The translations under genes were made by a program, and so were the position numbers. From Hoeflea sp. IMCC20628 (GTDB taxonomy: Bacteria > Pseudomonadota > Alphaproteobacteria > Rhizobiales > Rhizobiaceae), in contig NZ_CP011479.1 in assembly GCF_001011155.1 (NCBI RefSeq), positions 2,622,501-2,686,500 on the forward strand: a stretch of 64,000 nucleotides of DNA, in the 5' to 3' direction. Positions 7,933 through 16,106 of this stretch are shown here, piece by piece (the first letter of the stretch is position 1; each line of letters starts with the position of its first letter). The notes beneath the pieces are model-generated. The model was not told where the DNA came from. It did no database searches and saw only the letters and a program-made list of their open reading frames with translations.

Positions 7933-8006
7933 GCCACAGGGCGGCTTGACGAGAATCGTGGGAGGATTCAAAGTCTGTTTGCAACTCATTCGGGCCGCCC
8001 TGTGGC
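7933..8006. repeat. perfect 13-bp inverted repeat, 48-bp loop
   Basis: GCCACAGGGCGGC at 7933-7945 is exactly complementary to 7994-8006. The loop holds a second small stem (GAATC / GATTC). The whole 74-base structure lies immediately upstream of the Cas2-fold gene on its strand, so it would form a large 5' leader stem-loop if transcribed, or a cruciform operator. Confidence 0.65.
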
Positions 8007-8017
8007 TCGGTTGAACT

Positions 8018-8046
8018 AAGGCGGAGGTTGTCTAGGCCTCCGCCTT
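8018..8046. terminator. 10-bp perfect stem, probable terminator
   Basis: AAGGCGGAGG (8018-8027) pairs perfectly with CCTCCGCCTT (8037-8046) around a 9-base loop. Short T/A tracts occur on both flanks only. It separates the Cas2-fold gene and its leader from the minus-strand small ORF at 8161-8349, for which it is a plausible terminator. Confidence 0.5.
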
Positions 8047-8160
8047 TCACGTTGCAGTGAGTCGTTCAACTGACGCAAGCGGCGTGTATTGCCAATCCTT
8101 GCTATTCACAGGTTGCACGTGTTCTTCTTTCGTTTCGTTGGAATTCTACGGATTTTTCGC

Positions 8161-8349
8161 TTAGGCGTGACCGGCTTCACCATTCGTCTTTGAGTTGCCC
8201 CCTTCGCCATCACGACGCGCATTGACGGAATGCGTCACAGTGGAATTGTTTGCGTATTGCTCGCCAGTCCCGAAGTAGACGCGAGACTCATCGGTTTCGA
8301 TTTCCCGGCAAAGCCCTGACTTCAGACAAAACTGCTTATGCTTCGCCAC
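8161..8349 (-). CDS. hypothetical 62-residue protein
   Basis: A small ORF with GTG start at 8349 preceded by GGAG at 8 bases. The product begins MAKHKQFCLKSGLCREIE and has two cysteines five residues apart (CLKSGLC); the C-terminus is Asn/Gly-rich and probably unfolded. I do not recognise it. Coding character is modest and a spurious ORF remains possible, but the ribosome site and the terminator-like stem downstream favour a real gene. Confidence 0.35.
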   Translation of the reverse strand: MAKHKQFCLKSGLCREIETDESRVYFGTGEQYANNSTVTHSVNARRDGEGGNSKTNGEAGHA

Positions 8350-8610
8350 GACGGCTTCTCCGGTGGCAAGCCACCAAACCCGCCTTGCCCGCAACAGGGT
8401 TGATCTTTGGGTAAAACAACAGCAACATCAAAGACTAGGCGCTCCATGTGGGAATGTCGGTTTGATCTGACTTCCGATCGCACGAAGTGCTCGGGTAACG
8501 GCCCGGACAGATCAATCCAGATTCACACAATTAGTGGCGAAATCAGCGTCTGAGTTGAAAGTCGGCAACCCATTCCGGTCTTGCCGCACCCTGTATTGGA
8601 GACAAATCAT

Positions 8611-8991
8611 ATGTTGAAAAAATTTGGACAAGTCGTGCTTGCCGGGGCATTTGCGATCATCTTGCCTGGCAGCCTGGCTGCGCAGAATTACAAGCTGATC
8701 ACCAGCAAGGCAGAGTTTATCAGCCTGATGTCAAACAGGACAATTACCGATCACAAGGGTGGCGGCTCAAAGGACATCTACCATGATGACGGGCGGATGA
8801 CCGGGGATCATGATGATGGCAAGAAGTTCGTAGGCAACTGGACCTGGGACGGGACCGGCATCTGCATTTCCGGAGAAATCATCGGCAAGTGGAAAATTGA
8901 TCCGGGCTGCGCCGAAGTGTCGGTAAGCGGCTCCACTGCCAAATTGACCTGGCGCGACTTTGCGGAAGAATATTTCACCATAGGAAACTGA
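8611..8991 (+). CDS. exported protein of unknown function
   Basis: A 126-residue protein with a clear signal peptide: KK then a hydrophobic stretch and the cleavage site SLAA-QN near residue 24. The mature part (about 100 residues) contains ISLMSNRTITDHKG, a DDGRMTGDHDDGKKFVGNW segment and two cysteines (CISGE and PGCAE) that could form a disulfide. Repeated G-x-W and D-D-G patterns suggest a small beta-barrel or lipocalin-like fold, but no function is recognised. The ATG at 8611 is supported by TGGAGA 8 bases upstream; no start further upstream keeps an N-terminal signal. Confidence 0.7.
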   Translation: MLKKFGQVVLAGAFAIILPGSLAAQNYKLITSKAEFISLMSNRTITDHKGGGSKDIYHDDGRMTGDHDDGKKFVGNWTWDGTGICISGEIIGKWKIDPGCAEVSVSGSTAKLTWRDFAEEYFTIGN

Positions 8992-9087
8992 TTGGCGGCG
9001 ATGTCCGGTTCATCCGGCCGATTGGTTCGGATAGAGGCCGCATTTATCCATACGACTGTAATAGTTCCCCATCCGCTTCCACCCCGA

Positions 9088-9122
9088 TAAAAAAACCGCC
9101 GGGACCATTGGTCACCGGCGGT
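9088..9122 (-). terminator. rho-independent terminator of the UPF0391 gene
   Basis: On the minus strand ACCGCCGG ... CCGGCGGT forms a strong stem followed by seven T. It lies 40 bases beyond the stop of the DUF1328 gene. Confidence 0.8.
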
Positions 9123-9161
9123 AGAGGTGTGCTTCAGGGGGGAGGAAGCGGTATTTGGGAG

Positions 9162-9323
9162 CTAGGCGATGGCGACAATGCCGAGGACGGCGAGCAGGAA
9201 CAACACCAGCACGATGCCGACCAGAAGCTTGACGCCGGTCAGTGCAGCACCCGACAGTCGGCTGAAGCCGAGCAGGCCGGCCACCGCCGCAACAATTAGC
9301 AAGATCAGGATCCATTGGATCAT
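9162..9323 (-). CDS. UPF0391/DUF1328 small membrane protein
   Basis: A 53-residue protein of two membrane helices (about residues 2-22 and 30-50) joined by the loop SRLSGAALTG, the pattern of the YtjA/UPF0391 family. The cellular role is unknown; some relatives respond to stress. The ATG at 9323 follows TGGAGGG by 9 bases; the longer frame to 9395 has no signal for initiation. It stands alone with its own terminator downstream. Confidence 0.85.
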   Translation of the reverse strand: MIQWILILLIVAAVAGLLGFSRLSGAALTGVKLLVGIVLVLFLLAVLGIVAIA

Positions 9324-9449
9324 CGAATAAACCCTCCATTTGGCAATACAGGGTATCAATGCAGCCGGGCAGTTTTGGTTCCACGTTTCAGGCACATTTT
9401 TATTGTGAACCGCCTGAGCGGTATTGTGCGGGGATGCGAAGCGTCTGAC

Positions 9450-9902
9450 TCAGGCTTCTTCGCCCGGCCATTCGACCAGGTAATCCTCGAAATCCTCGAC
9501 CGGGATGTCGACCTCGCTCAGCGTGCGGCCGCGCACTGATACGCCGGCTTCGTGCACGGTTTCCGGGTCGCCGGATACCAGCGGGTGCCACCAGTAGAGA
9601 TCGCTGCCTTCGGCCACCAGCCGGTAGCCGCAGGTCGGCGGCAGCCAGGTGATGGTATCAACCTGATCCGGCGTCAGTCCTATGCAGTCGGGCACCGTGG
9701 CCTGACGGTTGGCGTAGTCCTTGCAGCGGCAGCTCTCGCCGTCGAGCAACCGGCAGGCAACATTGGTCCAGGCAATTTCGCCGGTGTCCCAGTCCTCGAG
9801 CTTGTTGAGGCAGCAGCGGCCGCAGCCGTCGCACAGGCTTTCCCATTCGACCGCACTCATGTCCTCGAGCCGCTTGGTTCTCCAGAAGGGCTTGGTGCCC
9901 AT
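9450..9902 (-). CDS. YcgN/UPF0260 cysteine-cluster protein
   Basis: A 150-residue protein of the UPF0260 (YcgN) family. The signature [15 protein letters not shown] near residue 25 and the later CRCKDYANR and [11 protein letters not shown] motifs hold the conserved cysteines, which resemble an iron-sulfur or zinc site. The biochemical role is not known. The ATG at 9902 has AAGGA about 7 bases upstream and gives the usual family length. It is divergent from the penicillin-binding protein gene that starts at 10073. Confidence 0.9.
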   Translation of the reverse strand: MGTKPFWRTKRLEDMSAVEWESLCDGCGRCCLNKLEDWDTGEIAWTNVACRLLDGESCRCKDYANRQATVPDCIGLTPDQVDTITWLPPTCGYRLVAEGSDLYWWHPLVSGDPETVHEAGVSVRGRTLSEVDIPVEDFEDYLVEWPGEEA

Positions 9903-10072
9903 GGTGTCTTCCTTTTTGCATTCCGACGCGGTTGGCAACACGCATCCAGCTTGTCCTTTGACCGAAAATCGGCCAAAAGCATAGACCATGGGGCAAATTT
10001 GGCGGTGACATCTCACCGCTTGCAACGCTAACAGGCGCGGCGTCAACTGCCGCCGGCAATGGATTAAAATTC

Positions 10073-12265
10073 GTGCAGGACCCATTCAACCAGGAAGACC
10101 GGCCGCGCAAGCGCTCCAACATTCTGCTGCGCATTGATTCGTGGATCGATTCGACGATCTGGAACGCCGGGTTTTCCTCCGGCGAAATCTGGGAAGAGAT
10201 CACCATCTTCTTCCGCCGCTTCCGCACCCGTGGCGCCTGGAAAGTCTTCTTCGAGATCGTCGGCGAAGGCATGAATGTCGGCACCGCCGGCTTCGTGCTG
10301 CTGCTGGCGCTGGCCATGCCGGCATTCGAGGAAACCGCCGGCAATTGGCGGGCGCGTGATGATTTCGCCGTCACCTTCCTCGATCGCTACGGCAACGAGA
10401 TCGGCCATCGCGGTATCATCCACGAGGATTCAGCTCCGGTCGATCAATTGCCGGATCATTTCGTCAAGGCTGTGCTGGCCACCGAGGACCGGCGCTTCTT
10501 CGAGCATTTCGGCATCGATTTCCTCGGCCTCGCCCGCGCCATGACAGAGAACGTCAAGGCCAATTCCGTTGTCCAGGGTGGCTCCACCATCACCCAGCAA
10601 TTGGCCAAGAACCTGTTTTTGACCAATGAACGGACGCTGGAGCGCAAGATCAAGGAAGCCTTTCTGGCGTTCTGGCTCGAGGCAAACCTGCCCAAGAAGG
10701 AAATCCTGCGGCTCTATCTTGACCGCGCCTATATGGGCGGCGGCACCTTTGGCGCTGCAGCAGCGGCGCAATTCTATTTCGGCAAGAACATCACCGAAGT
10801 GTCGCTGGCGGAATCGGCCATGCTGGCGGGCCTGTTCAAGGCCCCTGCCCGCTACGCACCGCACATCAACCTGCCTGCCGCCCGCGGCCGCGCCAACGAG
10901 GTTTTGTCCAACCTGGTGCAGGGCAACCTGATGACCGAAGGCCAGGTCATCGGCGCGCGGCGCAATCCGGCCAGCGTCATTGACCGTGGCGATCACGACG
11001 CGCCGGACTACTTCCTCGATTGGGCCTTTGAAGAGGTCAAGCGCATTGCCGGCGGGTTTGACCAGCACTCGCTGATCGTGCGCACCACCATAGACACCGG
11101 CATGCAAAAGGCCGCCGAAGCCTCGGTCGAGACCAGCCTGAGGCAGGATGGCGAACGCTACCGGGCCAGCCAGGCAGCACTGGTTCTGATCGAGAATGGC
11201 GGCGCAGTGCGGGCCATGGTCGGCGGCCGCGATTATGGTGAAAGCCAGTTCAACCGCGCCTCACGGGCGCTGCGGCAACCGGGCTCCTCGTTCAAGATCT
11301 ACACCTATTCGCTGGCCATGGAAAAAGGCATGACGCCGGACAGCCCGATCACGGATGCGCCAATCCACTGGGGCAACTGGAACCCGAAGAACTACGGCCT
11401 GAGCTATCGCGGCCGGATCGACATCAAGACCGCACTTGCCAAATCGATCAACACAATCCCGGTGCGGCTTGCCAAGGAAAGGCTTGGCGAAGACCCGATT
11501 GGCCAGATCATGGCGCAGGCGAAGAAATTCGGCGTCGAGACGCCGATCCGGCGGGATGTGACCATTACCATCGGCACCTCGGAGGTCACCGTGCTCGACC
11601 AGGCCACCGCCTTTGCCGTGTTTCCGGCCGGCGGTTACCAGTCGCGCCGCCACGGCATCGCGCAGATCCTCAACTACAATGGCGACGTGCTCTATGATTT
11701 CAGCCGCGACGAGCCGCCTCCGACACGGGTGCTGTCGGAAACCGCCGGCGATTACATGAACCAGATGCTGACCCGGGTTCCCTATGTCGGCACCGCGCGG
11801 CGCGCAGCGGTCGACGGTGTTCTGACCGGCGGCAAGACCGGCACCACGCAGGGTTTTCGCGACGCCTGGTTTGTCGGCTTCACCGGCAATTTCACTGCCG
11901 CCGTGTGGTTTGGAAACGACGACTACACCTCATCCAACCGGATGACCGGCGGCTCGCTGCCCGCCATGACTTTTAAAAGGCTGATGGACTATGCCCACCA
12001 GGGCATTGAACTGCGGGCCATTCCCGGCGTCGACAATCCGCTGCCCACCCCGCGGGCCGCCCCGTTGGTCGCCAAAGCCGCGGTCGACGCCAATGGCAAT
12101 GCGCTGGCTCCGCTGCAGCGGCCCCGCACGCTCAACCGTGACACCACGGAAATCCTGCGTGGCCTGCTTGAGCAATTCGACAGCGCCAAACCGCTTGGCG
12201 TCACTGAGCGTCTGGCCGCCGCCACCCCCTTGCCGGGACTTGCTCCCGTCACCGCCGAACGGTAA
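10073..12265 (+). CDS. class A penicillin-binding protein (PBP1a family)
   Basis: A bifunctional peptidoglycan synthase of 730 residues, anchored by one membrane helix near residues 70-85. The glycosyltransferase (GT51) domain shows [14 protein letters not shown] (about 137-150), [15 protein letters not shown] (about 168) and [13 protein letters not shown]. The transpeptidase domain shows the active serine in GSSFK (about 403), SIN in [11 protein letters not shown] and the KTGT box near 587. All catalytic motifs are intact, so it should polymerise and cross-link glycan in the periplasm. The N-terminal 65 residues are cytoplasmic and charged, longer than in E. coli PBPs but common in rhizobia. 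The start is GTG. It is monocistronic by spacing. Confidence 0.93.
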   Translation: MQDPFNQEDRPRKRSNILLRIDSWIDSTIWNAGFSSGEIWEEITIFFRRFRTRGAWKVFFEIVGEGMNVGTAGFVLLLALAMPAFEETAGNWRARDDFAVTFLDRYGNEIGHRGIIHEDSAPVDQLPDHFVKAVLATEDRRFFEHFGIDFLGLARAMTENVKANSVVQGGSTITQQLAKNLFLTNERTLERKIKEAFLAFWLEANLPKKEILRLYLDRAYMGGGTFGAAAAAQFYFGKNITEVSLAESAMLAGLFKAPARYAPHINLPAARGRANEVLSNLVQGNLMTEGQVIGARRNPASVIDRGDHDAPDYFLDWAFEEVKRIAGGFDQHSLIVRTTIDTGMQKAAEASVETSLRQDGERYRASQAALVLIENGGAVRAMVGGRDYGESQFNRASRALRQPGSSFKIYTYSLAMEKGMTPDSPITDAPIHWGNWNPKNYGLSYRGRIDIKTALAKSINTIPVRLAKERLGEDPIGQIMAQAKKFGVETPIRRDVTITIGTSEVTVLDQATAFAVFPAGGYQSRRHGIAQILNYNGDVLYDFSRDEPPPTRVLSETAGDYMNQMLTRVPYVGTARRAAVDGVLTGGKTGTTQGFRDAWFVGFTGNFTAAVWFGNDDYTSSNRMTGGSLPAMTFKRLMDYAHQGIELRAIPGVDNPLPTPRAAPLVAKAAVDANGNALAPLQRPRTLNRDTTEILRGLLEQFDSAKPLGVTERLAAATPLPGLAPVTAER

Positions 12266-12467
12266 TCGGAACAATGCAGTAAAGTTTTTGTTTTGGCATC
12301 GGACAGGACTGAAATCCGGTTCCGGGTTTTTTGACCCGATGCACCAGATACATGATGACAGTATGCCGGGCTGGCAGTACACAGTGCCCGACGCGCCGGG
12401 CCCATTGCAGTGGGCTCAATTTGCCGGGATTGCCACCCGGCCGATTTGACCAAGGAAATATCCGCTC

Positions 12468-13055
12468 GTGTTTCGCCTGCCTGTCCTAGTTCTTCTTTCG
12501 CTGGCAATCGCCTTTGGTGGTGGGGCCTGGACTGCGTCCAGAACGCTGAAGGCCACCTCCGGTTTTGGGGCTATCAAGCTCGGCTCCTGGAGTGCCTATC
12601 CCGAACTGCAAACAGCCAAGGCAGATCCTTTCGCCAAGGCGCACCGCGCCGGCGATGGCCGCATTCTGCTTGGTCGCGCAGAGGGGTTGGTGTTTACCGC
12701 CGATACTGACGCCACCGGCGCCGCCCTGTCGGGGCGATGCACCTACGAGATCTCCGGACTAACCCCGCCAACGCGATTCTGGACGCTGCGGATTACCGAC
12801 AGCAGCGGCAACCCGGTCGAAGCCGGCCCCCGGTTTCCCGCCAGCCTGAATTCGTGGACGACATTGCGCCGCGCCGACGGCACGTTCAGCATCCGGGTCG
12901 GCGCTGCGCCAACGCCGGGCAACTGGATCAGGCTCGATACACCGGGCGATGTCAGTTTTGTGCTGAGCCTGGTCGATACGCCGACTGCTGGATCTGCCAG
13001 CATGGTCGAACTTGACATGCCCGACATAGCCCTGATCGGATGCAGAGATGCGTAG
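12468..13055 (+). CDS. DUF1214-domain exported protein
   Basis: A 195-residue protein with an N-terminal signal/anchor (residues 1-22) and a C-terminal DUF1214-like beta domain. Typical pieces are LSGRCTYEISGLTPPTRFWTLRITDSSGNP and RADGTFSIRVG. The molecular role is unknown; DUF1214 and DUF1254 domains usually occur together, fused or as neighbours, as here. GTG start at 12468 with AAGGAA about 11 bases before it. Its stop overlaps the start of the next gene by 8 bases, so the two are translationally coupled. Confidence 0.8.
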   Translation: MFRLPVLVLLSLAIAFGGGAWTASRTLKATSGFGAIKLGSWSAYPELQTAKADPFAKAHRAGDGRILLGRAEGLVFTADTDATGAALSGRCTYEISGLTPPTRFWTLRITDSSGNPVEAGPRFPASLNSWTTLRRADGTFSIRVGAAPTPGNWIRLDTPGDVSFVLSLVDTPTAGSASMVELDMPDIALIGCRDA

Positions 13056-13602
13056 TGTGCTTCTTGCAATCGTGATCGGACTGGTCGGCGCCGCGCTGAT
13101 CCATATCATTATCGTTTTGGCCTTGCCGCAATGGACCGGCAAGGATGCCTGGACCCGGGTCACCGCGCTCGGGGCGCAAAACCGGTTCTATTCGCTCGCC
13201 AATGAAGCCAACCTGACCGGGCTCTACAACGAAGATCCGAGCATTCGCAGCGCTGTCTGCCACTTTGACATCAGCAATGGTCCGGTCCGGGTTGTCGCCA
13301 CCGGCGATGTGCCAATCTGGACCGTCTCGGCCTACGATGCCTCGTCAAACGAAACCTACTCGATGAACGACCGTTCCTCGATCGGCGAAAGCGTCAATAT
13401 TGCTTTCGTCACGCCGGCGCAGATGCTGCAGATGCGCCGCGCCATGCCGGCATTACTTGAGCAAGCGGTGCTGGTTGAGCTGCCCCGGCCGGAGGGCTAT
13501 GTGGTGTTGCGCGCCGTGGCGCCGATGCCAAGCCACGAACCGGCTGTGCGGGAATTTTTGGCAGGTGCCGCCTGCCTTGGACTGAAGTTCGATCCGGCCT
13601 GA
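13048..13602 (+). CDS. DUF1254-domain exported protein
   Basis: The partner of the preceding DUF1214 gene: 184 residues with a hydrophobic N-terminal helix (about 4-27) and a DUF1254-type domain, seen in TGLYNEDPSIRSAVCHFDIS and the VPIWTVSAYDASSNETYSMNDRS segment. It should lie in the periplasm attached to the inner membrane. The function is unknown. The ATG overlaps the upstream gene end, and the stop runs into a palindrome shared with the convergent methyltransferase gene. Confidence 0.8.
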   Translation: MRSVLLAIVIGLVGAALIHIIIVLALPQWTGKDAWTRVTALGAQNRFYSLANEANLTGLYNEDPSIRSAVCHFDISNGPVRVVATGDVPIWTVSAYDASSNETYSMNDRSSIGESVNIAFVTPAQMLQMRRAMPALLEQAVLVELPRPEGYVVLRAVAPMPSHEPAVREFLAGAACLGLKFDPA

Positions 13603-13617
13603 CCTGACCGGTCAGGT
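13602..13617. terminator. 16-bp perfect palindrome between convergent genes
   Basis: ACCTGACCGGTCAGGT starts on the last base of the DUF1254 stop codon and ends 13 bases before the stop of the convergent gene at 13631. Followed by TTTC on the plus strand. A shared bidirectional terminator is likely. Confidence 0.5.
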
Positions 13618-13630
13618 TTCGACAAAGCAG

Positions 13631-14254
13631 TCAGGGCAGCCAGAACAGGGTCGGCAGATAGCCCGCGGTCTGAAGATACTCAATGCCCTCGATCGCCGGA
13701 AACATCGCAAGGAAGTAAAGCGCGTCAAAAAAGGTGCGCTTGAGAGCCTGCGGTGAAAAGGTCACTTCATCGGGCTGATGGTAAAGCCTGAGATCAGGCC
13801 AGAACTGCGGCGTTGTGGCTTCATAGGCAAGGTATCCGGCTCCGAATGTGCTGCGCAAAAACGCCGCTTCCTTTTGCGCGGTCAGCGTGAAGACCAGATA
13901 GCTCAAAAACCCGAACATAATGGCCACGGCAAGGGAGCCAAACACCAGGCCGACGCCGAAGATGCCGATGGTCGAGAACAGATAGAGCGGGTTGCGGGTG
14001 ACCGAATAGGGACCAGAGGTGACCAGTTCGCTGTTCTTGCGGCTACCGACATAGAGAATGCTCCAGAGCCGACCGAAGATGCAGACCAGTATCAAGGCAA
14101 GACCGGAGATCTCCATCGCTTCGTGAACCACCAGGGCCTCGCTCCAATAGGGGCGTGAAACCAACAGCGCCAAAATCGCCGCAACACTGAACAACTGAAC
14201 GACCCGCAGCCTCTTTCTCTGCCTGAATGCTTTCGGCTGCACGAAATCCGTCAT
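13631..14254 (-). CDS. isoprenylcysteine carboxyl methyltransferase-family membrane protein
   Basis: A 207-residue membrane protein with four to five helices and the ICMT/PEMT core: SGPYSVTRNPLYLFSTIG (about residues 80-97), the usual G-P-Y-x-x-x-R-N-P-x-Y motif for cofactor binding, followed by EAAFLRSTFGAGYLAYEATTP. It is expected to transfer methyl groups from S-adenosylmethionine to a lipid-linked or small substrate; bacterial substrates are mostly undefined. The C-terminal ~50 residues after the core are an extra segment with one more hydrophobic helix. It converges on the DUF1254 gene. Confidence 0.8.
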   Translation of the reverse strand: MTDFVQPKAFRQRKRLRVVQLFSVAAILALLVSRPYWSEALVVHEAMEISGLALILVCIFGRLWSILYVGSRKNSELVTSGPYSVTRNPLYLFSTIGIFGVGLVFGSLAVAIMFGFLSYLVFTLTAQKEAAFLRSTFGAGYLAYEATTPQFWPDLRLYHQPDEVTFSPQALKRTFFDALYFLAMFPAIEGIEYLQTAGYLPTLFWLP

Positions 14255-14304
14255 CCGGGGTTTCCCAATCCGTTTATACGCTCACGACAATCGCGCGCCG
14301 GGCC

Positions 14305-14949
14305 TCAGCCCTTGTGGTCTTGTTCATGGCACAGCGGCGTGGTTGATGTCGATGCGGGATTGAGCCGCAGGAACTGCCCAAAGGCCAGTTCAGCACGCCG
14401 GGAGATGGTGGTCTCGTCAAGCGGCAGCACGCCTCCGATGGCGCGGCGAATCTGCAGATCACCGACCAGCAGGTTGAGATACAGTTCCACCGCCTCGCCA
14501 GTCACATTGAACGCCAGCGCACCCTCGCGCCTGGCGCGCTCCAGAACCTCACCAATCAGCGGGCCGACCGTCTCCCTGCCCCGCTCTGAAATTGCCGCGC
14601 CCAGTTCCCCGGTGGGATCAGCGGCGGCAGCCCGGTTGAGCTGAATGGCACGCGGGCTGACAAGCAACGCAAGCAGACGCGGGCCCAGCGCACGCAGGAC
14701 ATCCAACGGGTTCCTGTCGCTGCGCAAACCGTCTTCCAGCAACGCTTTGACTTGTTCGGCGTTACGCAGCACCAGTGCCCTGAACAGGCCGTTCTTGTCG
14801 CCGTACCAGTTGTACAACGTCTCGTTAGACGCCCTGGCCGCCCTGGCGATCGACAGCATGGATGCACCGGCATAGCCCCTGGCTTCCAATACCGCATAGG
14901 CCGCCTCTTCGATCGTTTCCTGACGGGAAGCCCTGTTCTCATCGCGCAT
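14305..14949 (-). CDS. TetR/AcrR-family repressor
   Basis: A 214-residue regulator. Residues 5-50 form the TetR DNA-binding domain (IEEAAYAVLEARGYAGASML...ASNETLYNWYGDKNGLF); the C-terminal part is a ligand and dimer domain. The ATG at 14949 follows GGAGAG by 4 bases; a longer frame further upstream runs through the operator region and the divergent promoter and is rejected. It is divergent from the membrane-protein pair starting at 15037. A 50-bp near-perfect palindrome lies between them, so it most likely represses both itself and that pair. The ligand is unknown. Confidence 0.9.
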   Translation of the reverse strand: MRDENRASRQETIEEAAYAVLEARGYAGASMLSIARAARASNETLYNWYGDKNGLFRALVLRNAEQVKALLEDGLRSDRNPLDVLRALGPRLLALLVSPRAIQLNRAAAADPTGELGAAISERGRETVGPLIGEVLERARREGALAFNVTGEAVELYLNLLVGDLQIRRAIGGVLPLDETTISRRAELAFGQFLRLNPASTSTTPLCHEQDHKG

Positions 14950-14972
14950 CAAACTCTCCACTGGTTGACCGC

Positions 14973-15022
14973 AAGCGTAATTATGTTTACGGATATTTGC
15001 AACCGTACACTTAATTACGCTT
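14973..15022. promoter_or_regulatory. 50-bp inverted repeat, probable TetR operator
   Basis: Two 20-base arms (14973-14992 and 15003-15022) match in 18 positions around the centre ATATTTGCAA. The inner part reads GTTTACGG ... CCGTACAC and the outer AAGCGTAATTA ... TAATTACGCTT. It fills the gap between the divergent TetR gene and membrane gene, 23 bases from one start and 14 from the other, consistent with binding two repressor dimers. Confidence 0.7.
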
Positions 15023-15036
15023 ATGGAGATCACAGA

Positions 15037-15432
15037 ATGCCTCTTCCGAACCAGTCTTCCACCGCTGCCTTGTCCGTGCTGATCATCCTGCAGACTGTCA
15101 TGCTCAGTGCGCTCTACGCTGGCGTCCCACCGCATCCGCCGGTGGCCACGCCGCTGTTTGGCATCGCACCGTTTCTCGGGGCTGCCATCTCCGCAGCCGT
15201 TGCGGCGATGCTGCTCGGCAGCAGTACAAGCCAGTACGGACGGGGATTGAGCCTGCTGGCCACAGTCATGGCGCTGGTTTCGTTCGGCCCTCAGAAATAT
15301 TTTGATGCGCAGTTCGGATTGATCTGGCCTGCGGTGATCGGCGGACAATTGGCCAGCCTTGCCCTGCTTTGGGGGTTGGTCTCAGGCTTGCTTTCAGGAA
15401 ATGCAAACGCCCGGCAGGAGGAAACGCAATGA
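15037..15432 (+). CDS. four-helix membrane protein, TetR-controlled
   Basis: A 131-residue protein of four membrane helices with short loops (hydrophobic stretches at about 12-30, 42-64, 72-88 and 98-117). No family is recognised beyond a small hypothetical membrane protein. The ATG at 15037 follows GGAGA by 7 bases. Its stop overlaps the start of the next gene as ATGA, so the pair is coupled, and it lies just beyond the 50-bp palindrome, implying repression by the divergent TetR protein. Confidence 0.75.
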   Translation: MPLPNQSSTAALSVLIILQTVMLSALYAGVPPHPPVATPLFGIAPFLGAAISAAVAAMLLGSSTSQYGRGLSLLATVMALVSFGPQKYFDAQFGLIWPAVIGGQLASLALLWGLVSGLLSGNANARQEETQ

Positions 15433-15950
15433 TCTCGACCAGGATACTGCCGCTTGTCTCGCTCTTGCTTGTTGCTTCGATTTTCGGATTTTTCTACGCT
15501 TGGGTGTGCTCCACCATGTGGGGCCTCGACGCCAGCGATCCCTCCATTGCCATCCAAGCCATGCAGGCGATGAACGCCTCGGTGCGCAACACGGTGTTCT
15601 TCCCGGCCTTTTTCCTGACGCCCGTGGTGCTGGCGATCACCGCCGCTGCACTCATCCGCACAGGCCGGAGAGATTCCGGACTTTGGTTCGGGCTCGCAAC
15701 GGTCGTCTACGGCCTTGGCGGCTTTGGCGTGACCGTCGTCGTCAATGTTCCGATGAACGAGGCGCTGGCCCTGATCGAGCTGCCTCTGGAGCCGGTCGCT
15801 GCCGAAGCCGTTTGGCGCGGGTACTCATCGCCATGGCAGGTCTGGAACCAGGTTCGTGCTCTGGCCTGTGGCGCAGCAGTGCTGCTGACAGGGATGGGAC
15901 TGCTCACAATCAGTCCGGTTTCCGGCAGCGCCGCGCACGCGCGGACGTGA
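15429..15950 (+). CDS. DUF1772-domain membrane protein
   Basis: A 173-residue membrane protein of the DUF1772 family (related to fungal anthrone oxygenase). The first helix carries FGFFYAWVCSTMWGLD and is followed by AMQAMNASVRNTVFFPAFF; the later segment VVVNVPMNEALA contains the conserved N-x-P-x-N pattern. Four helices are predicted. Activity in bacteria is undefined. It is the second gene of the TetR-controlled pair, joined by an ATGA overlap. Confidence 0.8.
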   Translation: MISTRILPLVSLLLVASIFGFFYAWVCSTMWGLDASDPSIAIQAMQAMNASVRNTVFFPAFFLTPVVLAITAAALIRTGRRDSGLWFGLATVVYGLGGFGVTVVVNVPMNEALALIELPLEPVAAEAVWRGYSSPWQVWNQVRALACGAAVLLTGMGLLTISPVSGSAAHART

Positions 15951-16060
15951 CCTGGCAAAGAACGCTGCGGGCTCATCGCATTCATGGCGATAAACCGTCC
16001 TGCCAATTGACCTCGGTCAATAAGTTTCCCGGATGATGCGCTATATATAAACGATCACAA

Positions 16061-16078
16061 ATGTGTTCCCGGTCACAT
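16061..16078. promoter_or_regulatory. CRP/FNR-like dyad upstream of sqr
   Basis: ATGTG TTCCCGGT CACAT is a symmetric 18-base site 28 bases before the sqr start and resembles the TGTGA-N6-TCACA consensus of CRP/FNR regulators (9 of 10 conserved positions). Its closeness to the start suggests repression or a nearby promoter. Confidence 0.35.
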
Positions 16079-16106
16079 GGTTTCCGGCTCGCCAAAGGAT
16101 AAGCGC

